Shown here: positions 24,129 to 33,362 of the stretch, in pieces
How the letters are laid out: every line of letters begins with the position of its first letter
Position numbering within the stretch: position 1 is the stretch's first letter
NCBI RefSeq assembly: GCF_004022425.1
Contig: NZ_RBZY01000032.1
Location: 1 to 45,092, forward strand
Reading direction: 5' to 3'
From: Microbacterium enclense
GTDB taxonomy: Bacteria > Actinomycetota > Actinomycetes > Actinomycetales > Microbacteriaceae
Length of the DNA stretch: 45,092 nt
Notes under the pieces: generated by a model
Told to the model about the DNA's origin: nothing
The model's input: only the letters and a program-made list of their open reading frames with translations
The model's database searches: none
Position numbers and translations under genes: made by a program

Positions 24129-25142
24129 GTGGGCACCTCGCGGCCTCCGAGACGCCACCACGTCGTTCCGCGGTTCTACCTCGAAGGCTTCGCAAAGGCC
24201 CGTCTCCTCCGAGTCGTCGACCTCCCCGGCGATAACCGGTTCACACAGAGTGTGACAAGCGCGACGGTCGAGAACGACTACTACACCGTCGAGAGCCATC
24301 CCGAGGGTGGGGACGTCTTCGAGCGGGCGCTTGGCCGCATCGAAGCTGAGGCGTCGCAGGTGTTTCGGCAGGTCACGCAGGAGAACATGTGGCCGCTCCA
24401 TCCGGTGGACCGCGAGACGCTTGCCACCTTCATCACCCTGCAGCTTCTCCGTGGCCCGGCCCAACGTGAGCAGCTGAAGCAGACAGCACTTGCAGTGGCG
24501 CGGCTGATCATCAGTGCGTCAGGACCTCACGGACTCCAGCGTCTTGCGGCGGCTCACGGTGAGGATCTCTCCGCGGCCGAGGCAAAGAAGACGTGGGAGC
24601 AGCTCAGCGCCGACGGTGCCCTCGACGTCACCATCTCCGCGGCTACACATATCGGCCACCTCGGCTACCTGCTCCCGAGACTTCTCAAGTACATTCACGG
24701 TCGGCCGTGGGCGCTCGTGCGATTTGAACGCCGTGGTCTGATCACGTCGGATGCTCCCGTCTACATGATTCCGGACCCGAAGATGCCGCCTCACATGCGG
24801 ATGGGTTTGCAGACCGCGCGCGGCCTCGCCTTCCCCGTGGATAGACGCCACGCCCTCCTCCTCTCCTCTCCCGAACCGTTCATCAGAGGCGGCGTCAGTG
24901 TCGAGGAGGTCATGACCGGTGCCTGGGACCTTGCACGGCCCGGCACCACAAAGGACGAACGAGCGGTCAACCTCAGCACCGCCCTCAACGCACGAAAGCG
25001 CCTCTACCATCACCCGGACGACGAGCAGTACGTGCCGAGCATCCTGCCTGAGCCAGTTGACTCACATCTCTCGGCTGAGGACATCTACGCGCAACACGGC
25101 GAGGACTACCCGGGCGATCCCGAGGACTGGCCAGATTCCTGA
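24129..25142 (+). CDS. DUF4238 domain-containing protein
   Basis: A 337-aa protein with the DUF4238 hallmark near the N-terminus: PRRHHVVPRFYLEGFAK, followed by RVVDLPGD, a hallmark of short beta strands, then a helical middle (PVDRETLATFITLQLLRGPA) and SDAPVYMIPDP. The HHxVPR motif recalls metal-dependent or nuclease-like folds but no function is established to my knowledge. Start is a GTG 16 bp after lsr2, so the two may be co-transcribed. The C-terminus is acidic (YAQHGEDYPGDPEDWPDS). DUF4238 genes often occur singly in accessory regions, consistent with the island. Confidence 0.75.
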   Translation: MGTSRPPRRHHVVPRFYLEGFAKARLLRVVDLPGDNRFTQSVTSATVENDYYTVESHPEGGDVFERALGRIEAEASQVFRQVTQENMWPLHPVDRETLATFITLQLLRGPAQREQLKQTALAVARLIISASGPHGLQRLAAAHGEDLSAAEAKKTWEQLSADGALDVTISAATHIGHLGYLLPRLLKYIHGRPWALVRFERRGLITSDAPVYMIPDPKMPPHMRMGLQTARGLAFPVDRRHALLLSSPEPFIRGGVSVEEVMTGAWDLARPGTTKDERAVNLSTALNARKRLYHHPDDEQYVPSILPEPVDSHLSAEDIYAQHGEDYPGDPEDWPDS

Positions 25143-25162
25143 TCCGGCGGACTCGGGACCGT

Positions 25163-26035
25163 TCATCCGCCCCTTCGTGCTCCCGAGGTCGATCCGGCGG
25201 ATGCTGACGCTTCCTCGATCTGGTCCCGGAGTACCTCGGCGTTCTCAACCGCGGTGACGGCAAAGGCAGCCGTGAGCAGCATCCTCGAGGTCATGTGGAA
25301 GATGTATCCACGTTCCGTGCGCTCGATGGGCACCCGCTCTAGGAGTGTGCGGATCACGTCGTCATTCGCGTGAGCCACACCGCTACATGACTTCCAGACC
25401 TGTAGTCCGTTCAACGCCATCCGCTTTGCCGCGACGCGGCGGTCCGCCTCGATCACAAGGTCGGTGTTGTTCGGGAACTTGGTGAGGTCGTGGTTGCGGT
25501 AGTCCGGAAGATCGGCCTGCAGGCCTCGCAACCGTTCGCGAACCCATTGTCGATCGGGCCTGGTCTCGTTGGCGGCTTCGAGAACAGACTCCAGCCCTTC
25601 CAGATCCTCATTGTTCCGGTACGACAGCCGAAGCGATTGCCATGCACGCTTCTGCTTCGTGCCGCTGCCGAGAAGCCAAATCCCGAGCGAGGTTGATTCC
25701 ACTGCAACGCGGAGCGGTGCATAGTGAGCCAACATCGGGAGCTCCTTCGCGACCTCGATGAATCGGCACACCATGCGGATCGAGTCCACACCAACGCTCA
25801 GACAGCTCCGCACCTGGAAGCTCAAAGGGTTGTACGGTGTGAGGTCGTCCGCAGCCGCCAGCTTGCTCCCTGCAGCGGGAGATGTGCGGGCCGCCTCGAG
25901 ATACGACTCGAGGGCCTGCAGACGGGCGCCGACGTCCTTGAGTAGGACGTTCGCGACTTCGATATGCGAATCGGCTTCACGAGTGTCGAGCAGTCGAGAA
26001 TCATGGGGGAATGAGGAGGCAGGGACCGCAGGCAT
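25163..26035 (-). CDS. Hypothetical helical protein
   Basis: A 290-aa protein starting at ATG 26035 (a GTG at 26038 is possible). I do not recognise the family. It is predicted mainly alpha-helical, without signal or membrane segments. A notable stretch is VWKSCSGVAHANDDVIRTLL near residue 215; an SG-x-AHA/AHG motif of this sort recurs in uncharacterised actinobacterial proteins and some HEPN-like folds, but no catalytic claim is made. It is convergent with the DUF4238 gene (20-bp gap) and divergent from the small membrane protein. The reading frame is intact and codon use is coherent. Confidence 0.7.
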   Translation of the reverse strand: MPAVPASSFPHDSRLLDTREADSHIEVANVLLKDVGARLQALESYLEAARTSPAAGSKLAAADDLTPYNPLSFQVRSCLSVGVDSIRMVCRFIEVAKELPMLAHYAPLRVAVESTSLGIWLLGSGTKQKRAWQSLRLSYRNNEDLEGLESVLEAANETRPDRQWVRERLRGLQADLPDYRNHDLTKFPNNTDLVIEADRRVAAKRMALNGLQVWKSCSGVAHANDDVIRTLLERVPIERTERGYIFHMTSRMLLTAAFAVTAVENAEVLRDQIEEASASAGSTSGARRGG

Positions 26036-26132
26036 CACGCGTGGTGCTCACTGGAACATGGTCGAGCTGTCTCCATGTCACGAGTCTGACACGGCTCCCG
26101 AGCACGCGCTCTATTTTCGCTACGGTGCAGTA

Positions 26133-26762
26133 ATGGGACGGCGACGTAGCTCATGGATCGCGCGCTCGATGTGGGCGCTCGGGGGCGGAGCGGTCGGGGT
26201 GTCCGCAACCACACTGCTTATCGGGGGCTCCGATCCGAACTGGGTAGAGGCTGCTGGTACCTGGTTCGGGGGGATAGCCACGGTCCTCGCATTGTTGTGG
26301 GCTGTGCAGACATTCCGCGCTGACCAAGCGTCACGCGACGCTGACATCCAGCGCCGCGAGCAGGAGCACGTCGCAGCGGCTGACGCTCGTGAAGTCCTGA
26401 TTCGTTCGGTGGCCAAGAAGGTCGTCTTGGAGCTACGAGGCGGTGGCGGGTATGGGAATATCCCGGATCAAGTGATGACCAGCCTTCACATTCGAGTTCA
26501 CAACGATTCGGATCAGCGAGTGAGCATCTACAACATAGAGCTCGACGAACTCCTACGCCTGAAGCGACCTCTTTCCTTCCCTATCCGCGTGCAACCAGGC
26601 GAGACCTGGCACAGCCTGGTTGAAATCGAAGAAGTTCCAGCAGGACCGGATGAGCTGAGCGATCAACCGGTGCCCCGATACTCGGGGTCCGTTACGTATC
26701 TAATTGATGGTCGAGAGTGGCGTCACGAAGTGTCGGGTGACCTCCGACGTATTGATGCATAG
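26133..26762 (+). CDS. Hypothetical membrane-anchored protein
   Basis: A 209-aa protein starting at ATG 26133. Two N-terminal membrane segments are visible: about residues 12-31 (ALGGGAVGVSATTLLIGG) and 36-60 (WFGGIATVLALLWAVQTF). A basic/acidic coiled-coil-like stretch follows (RADQASRDADIQRREQEHV), then a beta-rich soluble domain (SLHIRVHNDSDQRVSIYNIE) ending in VTYLIDGREWRHEV. This two-TM plus coil plus beta-domain layout is common among unnamed actinobacterial proteins. No enzyme motif is seen. Divergent from the gene at 25163, 98 bp away; the upstream AT-rich gap is likely its promoter. GC is lower than the chromosome average. Confidence 0.65.
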   Translation: MGRRRSSWIARSMWALGGGAVGVSATTLLIGGSDPNWVEAAGTWFGGIATVLALLWAVQTFRADQASRDADIQRREQEHVAAADAREVLIRSVAKKVVLELRGGGGYGNIPDQVMTSLHIRVHNDSDQRVSIYNIELDELLRLKRPLSFPIRVQPGETWHSLVEIEEVPAGPDELSDQPVPRYSGSVTYLIDGREWRHEVSGDLRRIDA

Positions 26763-26865
26763 CCTGCGGGCGAAGCAACGGGTCTTGACGATAAAAGTAC
26801 AATGACGCAAAGTAGGAAGCGTTGATGAATATCCGACGGACATACTCTCAGAATGGTCGCGAGGC

Positions 26866-27540
26866 GTGAACGCGGAGCGCCGACCCCGGTTGGACGAGCG
26901 TCGGCTGCGACTTGTCGCCGCGCTCGATGAACGGCGCCCTGAACTGGCCAACGCGTATGAATCCGCACTCGCGCTTCTTGAGTCAAGACCGGAATGGATG
27001 GGTGAGCGCACACGAGTCTCCCTCATCTCACACGCGATGCGAGAGGTGATGAATCGCGTGCTCAGCGCAATGGGGCGCCCGACGACGCCGGTGTTCAAGC
27101 CGACGTCATCGGATCAGATCAAGAAGCTTCCGGAGCTTCTGGTACGCCATCCCGAGCTCGACCTTGAACGTGAGGGCGACAGCCAGGTAGTCGTGCCCGC
27201 TGAGGTCGCCTCGGCTATGGTAAAGCTCTTCAAAGCGGCGGTTCATGAGAAACGTCGAGTTCGCGGCGACGTCGCTGCCCTGCTCACCGACGACGGTAAC
27301 GACGGCCATGCCGCCGTGGAGCGATGGGTCGAGGCAAAAGCATTCTTCGTCAAGTGGGCGCATTTGCATGATCATGAAGTTGATCCCGCGTCGCTGCCTA
27401 GTGATCACGAAATGCTTGCGAACATCGCCATCTTCGAGGAGCTGTTCGATGGTGTGATCACGGCCTTCTTTGCTAGAAAACATGCAGTCCAAGACTTGCT
27501 CGCCGAGATCAATGCCACGGAGGGGTCAGCTGATGAGTAG
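26866..27540 (+). CDS. Hypothetical helical protein, partner of the 955-aa protein
   Basis: A 224-aa mostly helical, charged protein starting at GTG 26866. Notable stretches: RTRVSLISHAMREVMNRVLS near residue 50, AVERWVEAKAFFVKWAHLHD near 150, and an acidic C-terminus. There is no membrane segment and no motif I can name. Its last 8 bp overlap the start of the 955-aa gene, so the two are almost certainly co-translated and probably act together. The repeated Lys/Arg/His content does not form a recognisable nuclease motif; a scaffold, toxin-like or regulatory role is all that can be proposed. See the finding on this pair. Confidence 0.7.
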   Translation: MNAERRPRLDERRLRLVAALDERRPELANAYESALALLESRPEWMGERTRVSLISHAMREVMNRVLSAMGRPTTPVFKPTSSDQIKKLPELLVRHPELDLEREGDSQVVVPAEVASAMVKLFKAAVHEKRRVRGDVAALLTDDGNDGHAAVERWVEAKAFFVKWAHLHDHEVDPASLPSDHEMLANIAIFEELFDGVITAFFARKHAVQDLLAEINATEGSADE

Positions 27541-30400
27541 ATACAAGGCGCCGACACCAGAAGTGGTCGAATCGGCTCTCCTCAAGATACCTACCGTGCA
27601 ACTGCGGCAGGTCTTCTTCGAGGGCTTGAAGAATCCCCTTTGGGTGCGTCCCCTTCTTAATGCGGGCGCATTCTCGAAGCCACCTGAGCCGCGTCCAACG
27701 AGCGACGGATACATCTACGACCCGTACTGGCCGGAGATTTCGTATCTCACGCGCATTTCCTCGGAAGTTCCGGCCGACGTCGTTGATGTGTTCCTCGCCC
27801 TCGAACACAGCTCAAACCCGTGGGTCAGGCGGGCCGTGTTTGAGATCGGCGCGCGCATACCAGCGGATGAGGCTGTTCGGCTCATTCCGCTCCTTAGAAA
27901 GTGGCAGGCGTCCGGGTTCGGCTGGCGCACGGACTCTCACGATCTCGTCGCGTTCGCTGTCACACTTCTTGAAGGGGGGCGCCGCAAAGAAGGGCGGTGG
28001 CTCGCCAATACGCTCTTCGAGCCGCGCCGAGCTGATAGCGCCGATGAGCCCCACAAGCCTGTAGTTGGCCTCGACGACTATTGGTACGCCGACGCATTGC
28101 CGAAGATCGTGCCGGCGCTTGGTGCTGACGCGTTGAAAGCGCTCATCGGGTGGCTGCGCAGCTATGTGGCCATCAACGGCCACGCGTCCGGCGCGCAGGA
28201 CTTCAGCGGAATGGACCGACCCTCGATTGCGGAGCCGCGAAGCGGTTACGACCGACCCGAGGACGCACTCATCGATGCCGCCCGCGACCAGGGCATGATC
28301 GCCGCGAGCCGCGAGCCCGACGAGACGATCGAGTTGTTCCTAAAACCAAGGGTCAAGCTACTTCGCAAGATCGCCATCTATGTCGTCCGTGAGTGCATGC
28401 ACCGTGAAGTAGAGAGTGGCGGTGACGCTCATCGATTCGTCGCGGCGGCACGTCGCCTGCTGAGCGAGTCCGAGTCTGATGATGAGTACCTGCGGGTCGA
28501 GTACGCACACCTCGCGCGTATCGCGACGCAGATCGACTACTCAGTGAGTTCGGTCATCACACCATTTCTTGAACAGGCTTACCGTGCCGACCTGGCATGG
28601 ATGCGCGAGCGACTTGTGCCCGAAGGCACCGACCCTGGACAGGCAGAAGCGGAGATCCAGGACAAGGCCGATCGCTACCGCCACGGTTGGCTCGCTGCCA
28701 TCGGCCACGACGCGCTCCCTCCTGAACTGCAAGAAGAGCTAGCCAAGTTGGACGCGACTCACGGCGAGATCGAGAAGCCACTGGAACCACTTGGTCAGGT
28801 GACGACTTGGACCGGTCCTAACGCTCACACGAGCCAAGAGGAAATGGCAGAGATGGCACCGCTGGAACTTGTCGCCTGTCTCGCGGGCTGGCACGATACG
28901 GACGGCCGGTGGGGGCCTAATCCTTCTCACGAGGGCCAGGGGCGAGCGCTTGCGGCGCTGCTGGCAACGTACCCTATGGCGTTTCACGGGGTTCCTGCGC
29001 TTGGTGAGAAGCTGCGCCCGACCTACCTTCGCGCGATTCTGCAAGGTTGGGATGCCGCGCTCAAGGCTGATCTGGAACTCGATTGGCGACAAGTCGCTGA
29101 ACTCGTTGAGTTCGTCCTCGGGCATGATCTGGAGTCCACCCTGCCAGCCGAGGGCGATGACTTCGATGACGACAAAAACTTCCGCGGCGCTAAGGACGCG
29201 GCCGTTGACCTGCTGAAGCAACTCGTGAAGCCACGCGAAACTCCGGCGATGAACGACGTGTACGCCGAGCGCTTCGCCCGTTTGCTCATGCGAGACGCCG
29301 ACGATGAATCGGCGTGGACTGAGTATGACGCGTACATCCCTAGCGGCGGCGGCTGGGATCCGCTCACCATGTCTCTCAACTGGCAATGGCCCAGTCGGAT
29401 TCGTGCCCTCGCCGTCGCGGCCACACACCCCGGCGACACCCCGTGGAAGCAGGAGGCGCTAGCCGCGCTGGACAAAGAGCTCGCCAGGGTCGATCGCCAT
29501 GGTGCCGGACGCGCAGCCATCGGGGAGAAACTTGGGCAACTTTACCTCCACGCGCGCCCTTGGCTCGACACTCGCCTGCAGCTGCTCGTGGGCACGCAAT
29601 CGGAGATCTCCACCGACCAGCAGGTGGTGCTAACCACGGCGATGGCAACGCACGGATACCATCCCGACCTGTACGACCTCTTTGATGACGCAATGCAAGC
29701 GGCCCTCCGAGTCGGTAATTCGCTGCGCGCCGGATGGAGCGGTGAAAGTGAGCCGCTAACGCGAATCGGCGAATGGGTCATAGACGCCGTGATCTTCGGG
29801 CACCGCACGACTCAAGGCCAGCTGTTCCAAGCGTTCTTCTCGGAAATGAGTCCGAAGACTCGCGCCGAAGCTCTCGGCAAAGTGGCCTGGTCTTTCTCGC
29901 GCGCAACGCACGTGGACGATGAGATTCGTGACCGGTTCGGGCGCCTGTGGGATGAGCGGATCGCTCACGCTCAGGCGCACCCAGATGAGAGCCAAGAACT
30001 TGAGGGCATCTTCTGGCTCGCCAAGGGGCAAGCATTCTCGTCCGATTGGTGGCTGCCGCGCCTGCGAGCGGCTCTCGAGCTCGAACCCAGCATCGCGACC
30101 GAACGGTACATGATCTCTAAGGAGTTGGCCGAGTCATCGAAAGACGACCCCGCGACTGCGCTCGCCGTGCTCAAACTTCTCCTCCACCAACGCAGTGCGG
30201 GAAGTCGCGTGTACTACGACATGAGCCGCCACGCGGTTCCCGTGGTGATCGCGAACGCGATCACGAGTGGAGATGCGGAGCTCGCTGAGGAGGCGGACGC
30301 GTTCATGAATGAGCTTGGCGCGCGCGGGCTCCATACGTTGGAGGACGAGGTGCGGGCTGTCATCGATGGGGCGGTAACCATCGACGATGTTGATGAGTAA
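27533..30400 (+). CDS. Large helical-repeat protein, 955 aa, unknown function
   Basis: Starts at ATG 27533 with GGAGGGG eight bases upstream, overlapping the preceding gene. The 955-aa product is soluble and predicted helical throughout, with HEAT-like units such as SNPWVRRAVFEIGARIPADE and WPSRIRALAVAATHPGDTPW. No Walker A/B, helicase or nuclease motif is visible. The segment DPLTMSLNWQWPSRIRAL (from about residue 609) recalls, from memory, the DPxTxSLNxxR stretch in the C-terminal repeat regions of large STAND-type proteins in bacterial defence loci; here it stands without an ATPase. That likeness is an inference to be tested. The frame is intact over 2.9 kb in an island full of broken genes, implying selection. 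Confidence 0.75.
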   Translation: MSRYKAPTPEVVESALLKIPTVQLRQVFFEGLKNPLWVRPLLNAGAFSKPPEPRPTSDGYIYDPYWPEISYLTRISSEVPADVVDVFLALEHSSNPWVRRAVFEIGARIPADEAVRLIPLLRKWQASGFGWRTDSHDLVAFAVTLLEGGRRKEGRWLANTLFEPRRADSADEPHKPVVGLDDYWYADALPKIVPALGADALKALIGWLRSYVAINGHASGAQDFSGMDRPSIAEPRSGYDRPEDALIDAARDQGMIAASREPDETIELFLKPRVKLLRKIAIYVVRECMHREVESGGDAHRFVAAARRLLSESESDDEYLRVEYAHLARIATQIDYSVSSVITPFLEQAYRADLAWMRERLVPEGTDPGQAEAEIQDKADRYRHGWLAAIGHDALPPELQEELAKLDATHGEIEKPLEPLGQVTTWTGPNAHTSQEEMAEMAPLELVACLAGWHDTDGRWGPNPSHEGQGRALAALLATYPMAFHGVPALGEKLRPTYLRAILQGWDAALKADLELDWRQVAELVEFVLGHDLESTLPAEGDDFDDDKNFRGAKDAAVDLLKQLVKPRETPAMNDVYAERFARLLMRDADDESAWTEYDAYIPSGGGWDPLTMSLNWQWPSRIRALAVAATHPGDTPWKQEALAALDKELARVDRHGAGRAAIGEKLGQLYLHARPWLDTRLQLLVGTQSEISTDQQVVLTTAMATHGYHPDLYDLFDDAMQAALRVGNSLRAGWSGESEPLTRIGEWVIDAVIFGHRTTQGQLFQAFFSEMSPKTRAEALGKVAWSFSRATHVDDEIRDRFGRLWDERIAHAQAHPDESQELEGIFWLAKGQAFSSDWWLPRLRAALELEPSIATERYMISKELAESSKDDPATALAVLKLLLHQRSAGSRVYYDMSRHAVPVVIANAITSGDAELAEEADAFMNELGARGLHTLEDEVRAVIDGAVTIDDVDE

Positions 30401-30465
30401 TCTCCTGTTGCCGTCATCCGCCTATGGCGAGACCGCCCCGCCCGCTTTGAGAACATCGGGTCTGA

Positions 30466-30966
30466 TCACGGCGGGGTCGGACGTGTCACCTTCTTGCCGC
30501 CATCGCGCTCGTAGATCGCCGCCGCCTGCTCCGAGGTGATCTCACCACGCGCCCACATCGGAATCAGCGTGGCGGCGGTGCCCGCAGACTTCATCGCCGC
30601 CGTGCTGCCGTCGCCGCTCGAGAGGGCGTCCTTGGCAATGGCCGCAATCTGCCACTCGTCCGGGCGAAGAAGAACGCCCAGCCGAGCATGGGCCTCCATC
30701 GATGCCACCATCGCGTCGGCGCTCGCATTTGAGCCTGCGCCACGCATTCCCCTCGAGATTACCTGGGGTATAACCTCGGCCAGCTCGTCACGCCGTCGCT
30801 GGGCTGCTGTGCTCTTCGCCTCCGACCGACGTATGAGGAACGGCGCAAGCAAGGTTCCGGCCAGCGTTCCCAGCGTCGCGAGTACACCAACGGTGATCGT
30901 GCCAATCAGCCCAAGCCGCGCGGCCTCTAACGCGGCCTCCGCCGCGGTCAGTTCCTCGGTGCTCAT
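30466..30966 (-). CDS. Hypothetical single-TM protein
   Basis: A 166-aa protein with one hydrophobic segment at about residues 18-45 (GTITVGVLATLGTLAGTLLA) preceded by an acidic Glu/Ala-rich N-terminus, and followed by a charged stretch (RRSEAKSTAAQRRRDELAEV). The C-terminal half is soluble and helical, ending in EQAAAIYERDGGKKVTRP. No family recognised. It converges on the 955-aa gene with a 65-bp gap. Membrane tethering with a cytoplasmic helical domain is the most that can be read. Confidence 0.6.
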   Translation of the reverse strand: MSTEELTAAEAALEAARLGLIGTITVGVLATLGTLAGTLLAPFLIRRSEAKSTAAQRRRDELAEVIPQVISRGMRGAGSNASADAMVASMEAHARLGVLLRPDEWQIAAIAKDALSSGDGSTAAMKSAGTAATLIPMWARGEITSEQAAAIYERDGGKKVTRPTPP

Positions 30967-31108
30967 CGGTCGAATGGTATCGCGGCCGCGCTACGTCCTT
31001 CGAAGAACCGGACGGACGCGCAGCATATACACCGTGTACCCGCAGACGTTGAGCCGATCCCGCGGCTGCCGACTTTTGGACGGTCGATGCGAGCACGGCA
31101 TCACGTGA

Positions 31109-32647
31109 TCACGGGTCCGGGGTTGTCGATGGAGTCGTTTCGGTTACGTAGCTCTCAAGCCGCCGGAAGAACGGCAGCGAATCCCATGTCTGCATCAACA
31201 GGCTATTCTCCGAGTTGGTCGGGACGTCAAGGGCCGGAGCCAGTCGCATGATTTCGTTGGCAGCTAATCGTGGGGCCTCGAGCAGCACGCGTGCGATTTC
31301 GTCCGCATCCGCGCACACGAGCATCTCAAGTTCCCCCACGGAGATGATGGCCACCGGAACGTCGGCCGCCGGAAGCTCTTCCTGCAGTAAGGGGTTGTTG
31401 TTGATGTAGAAAGGTTCAAGCGTGATAACAAGGCCCACGCGCGGCTTCTCGACATCGATTTCGGGGTTCAAGGCGGCAATCTTTTCGATGTCGGCATTCG
31501 AACGGTTAACTTGATTGATGCCCTTATGGATACTCTCCTCGATAGACCGCATCCAGTCATCGCCGCCGACACGAAGCGACTCAATCGGTTGCCGAGCCTT
31601 GCATTCGATGAGCACAAGCACCCCGGGTAGATCAAGAAACCAGTCGCAGGAATCACGCCGCGAGGTTTTTGGCCCATATGCCACCTCGGGAATGACGGAT
31701 GATAGTCCCCCTATCTGTCGAAGTTGCCTGCCGACGTAGTGCTGATAGATATGGCCGAGGTCGCGTGAGAACGCGTTCCTGTAGGCGCGTAGGCCCATGA
31801 AGTAGATCGACGGGGGAAGAGCCTTCATCAGGATTGCTTGCACCCACGGCGCTACCGTTGTGCCTGCCTCTATCTCGATGAAGGGTTTGTCCTGGAGAGG
31901 ATTGAACGCGTACTTCTTCTGAGGAGACGGGAGCGGGTCTTGCCACTTTCGGTTCTCTGCCTTGAACGCTTTCGGCGTGGTCACGAGATACTCATTGAAC
32001 GTCCGTCGCACGGCATCTAGGTCGATCACCTCACCGAGCTCAGCGAAATGCGCACCCTCTAACCAGCGAAGATCGAATATGCCCCTGTTCATCCTGGCCC
32101 CGACGAAGATCAAAAACACCGAAGCGACGTAGTCGTCGATCGACATGCCACTGGTGATTTCCTCAAACCAGCCGGGAACCATAGCCTCTGGGGCGAAGTC
32201 TGGGGGCTGCTCGCCTGCTGACCCGAAGAGGAGGATAGATCGCGCCACCTCAGCAGGCGCGTGGCGTTGGCCCGGAAACTGTTCGAAGAAGATGCGAGTG
32301 AGCACCTTCGAAAGCCGCTCGCTCTCGTCCTTGACGTCCCCGGTGACCACCGCCTCGTCGCCGATGTTCGCATCCACCATTCCGAGATAGGCAGCGTTCT
32401 CCGGGGTTGCGACGGGTCGTTGAAATCCGCCCCATGCGAGCGCGGTTCGCGCAACACTGGCAAGGTTCCACGGGTTTAGCCCGTACCTGGCCGCTACTTC
32501 CGGCATCTCGTCTCGGGCGTCTGCAGCACTGAGGCTCGCCAAAACCAACAGAAGGCTGTCACGGTCGTGTCTCCGAACCGCAGTCTTAAATTGCTCCCAC
32601 GTCGGAGGCGTACGCTTCTTAGCGGGGCCGCGGCTGTGCGTGCTCAT
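31109..32647 (-). CDS. Putative PD-(D/E)XK nuclease-domain protein
   Basis: A 512-aa protein starting at ATG 32647. Residues 1 to about 240 are helical and unrecognised. The middle shows a restriction-endonuclease-like core: helix GHIYQHYVGRQLRQIGG (298-314), a strand, then SCDWFLDLPGVLVLIECKAR with Asp335, Glu348 and Lys350 in the D-x12-E-x-K arrangement. An unusually long C-terminal part (about 370-512) includes VGLVITLEPFYINNNPLL. It likely binds or cuts nucleic acid; a role in phage defence is plausible given the island, but no helicase or methylase partner is present. It is on the minus strand between the single-TM protein and the HTH gene. The nuclease call rests on motif order only. 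Confidence 0.65.
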   Translation of the reverse strand: MSTHSRGPAKKRTPPTWEQFKTAVRRHDRDSLLLVLASLSAADARDEMPEVAARYGLNPWNLASVARTALAWGGFQRPVATPENAAYLGMVDANIGDEAVVTGDVKDESERLSKVLTRIFFEQFPGQRHAPAEVARSILLFGSAGEQPPDFAPEAMVPGWFEEITSGMSIDDYVASVFLIFVGARMNRGIFDLRWLEGAHFAELGEVIDLDAVRRTFNEYLVTTPKAFKAENRKWQDPLPSPQKKYAFNPLQDKPFIEIEAGTTVAPWVQAILMKALPPSIYFMGLRAYRNAFSRDLGHIYQHYVGRQLRQIGGLSSVIPEVAYGPKTSRRDSCDWFLDLPGVLVLIECKARQPIESLRVGGDDWMRSIEESIHKGINQVNRSNADIEKIAALNPEIDVEKPRVGLVITLEPFYINNNPLLQEELPAADVPVAIISVGELEMLVCADADEIARVLLEAPRLAANEIMRLAPALDVPTNSENSLLMQTWDSLPFFRRLESYVTETTPSTTPDP

Positions 32648-32774
32648 CCGCTGATACTTCTCTCTTCACGGTCACCTGCGCAACAACTTCGTCTAACCTC
32701 CTGGCAGCCCCTCTGACACAGACTGGCCGCTCGTGGCGCGCGTTCGTCTTCGCCGCGAAGAGAGTGACCGCAGG

Positions 32775-33233
32775 TCAGTCCTGTTCCCATTCGTGCCTGC
32801 CCCTGACTCTCACGCCATTAGCGCATAGGTACTTGGTCACCGTGGTACCCGACGTCCCGAGGGCTTGACCCACCCTGTCGAGCGACAATCCAGACTCATA
32901 TAGCTGCTGCATGCGGGTCAAGTCCGCTTCACTGAAGCGCTTTTCTCGTACTGAAAGCCCCGAGTTGCGAATATGCTTGCTCACCGTCGAGCGGCTACAA
33001 CGGAAGTGACTGGCGAGCTCCGTAGTGTTCTTGCCTGCTTTGAACAGCTGAACGAGTTCCTCAATTTGCTGAGGCGCGAGACGTCGTTGCTGTTGGCAGA
33101 TGTGGTCGACTACTTCATAATCTACGAACGGTGGCGACGTAGATGTTGAGTTCGCATTCACAATCTCCAAGCGTGTGAGCTCCTGAAGTACCGTCGACCA
33201 GTTTCCACCGTCAACGGCTGATAGGACCTCCAC
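32775..33233 (-). CDS. Tandem helix-turn-helix protein (Hin-like)
   Basis: A 152-aa protein with two recombinase-type HTH units: IEELVQLFKAGKNTTELASH plus FRCSRSTVSKHIRNSG (about 58-93), and LTRMQQLYESGLSLDRVGQA plus LGTSGTTVTKYL (about 105-137). These resemble the Hin/resolvase HTH found at the C-terminus of serine recombinases, and free-standing versions occur next to mobile elements. The N-terminal 50 residues are not a catalytic domain, so it is either a small DNA-binding protein or the remnant of a recombinase. It lies next to the integrase relic, supporting a mobile-element origin. Confidence 0.7.
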   Translation of the reverse strand: MEVLSAVDGGNWSTVLQELTRLEIVNANSTSTSPPFVDYEVVDHICQQQRRLAPQQIEELVQLFKAGKNTTELASHFRCSRSTVSKHIRNSGLSVREKRFSEADLTRMQQLYESGLSLDRVGQALGTSGTTVTKYLCANGVRVRGRHEWEQD

Positions 33234-33362
33234 CTACTTTCGCACCGCGACCCGGCCTTTTTTGGGATCGGGGTTATCGCGTGCCTTGCCGTTACCGAGA
33301 ACGGCTTTCGGCGATGCTGTAGCGTCGCCCGGCCCCGCGCGGGTCACGACTGTGAGAATCAT

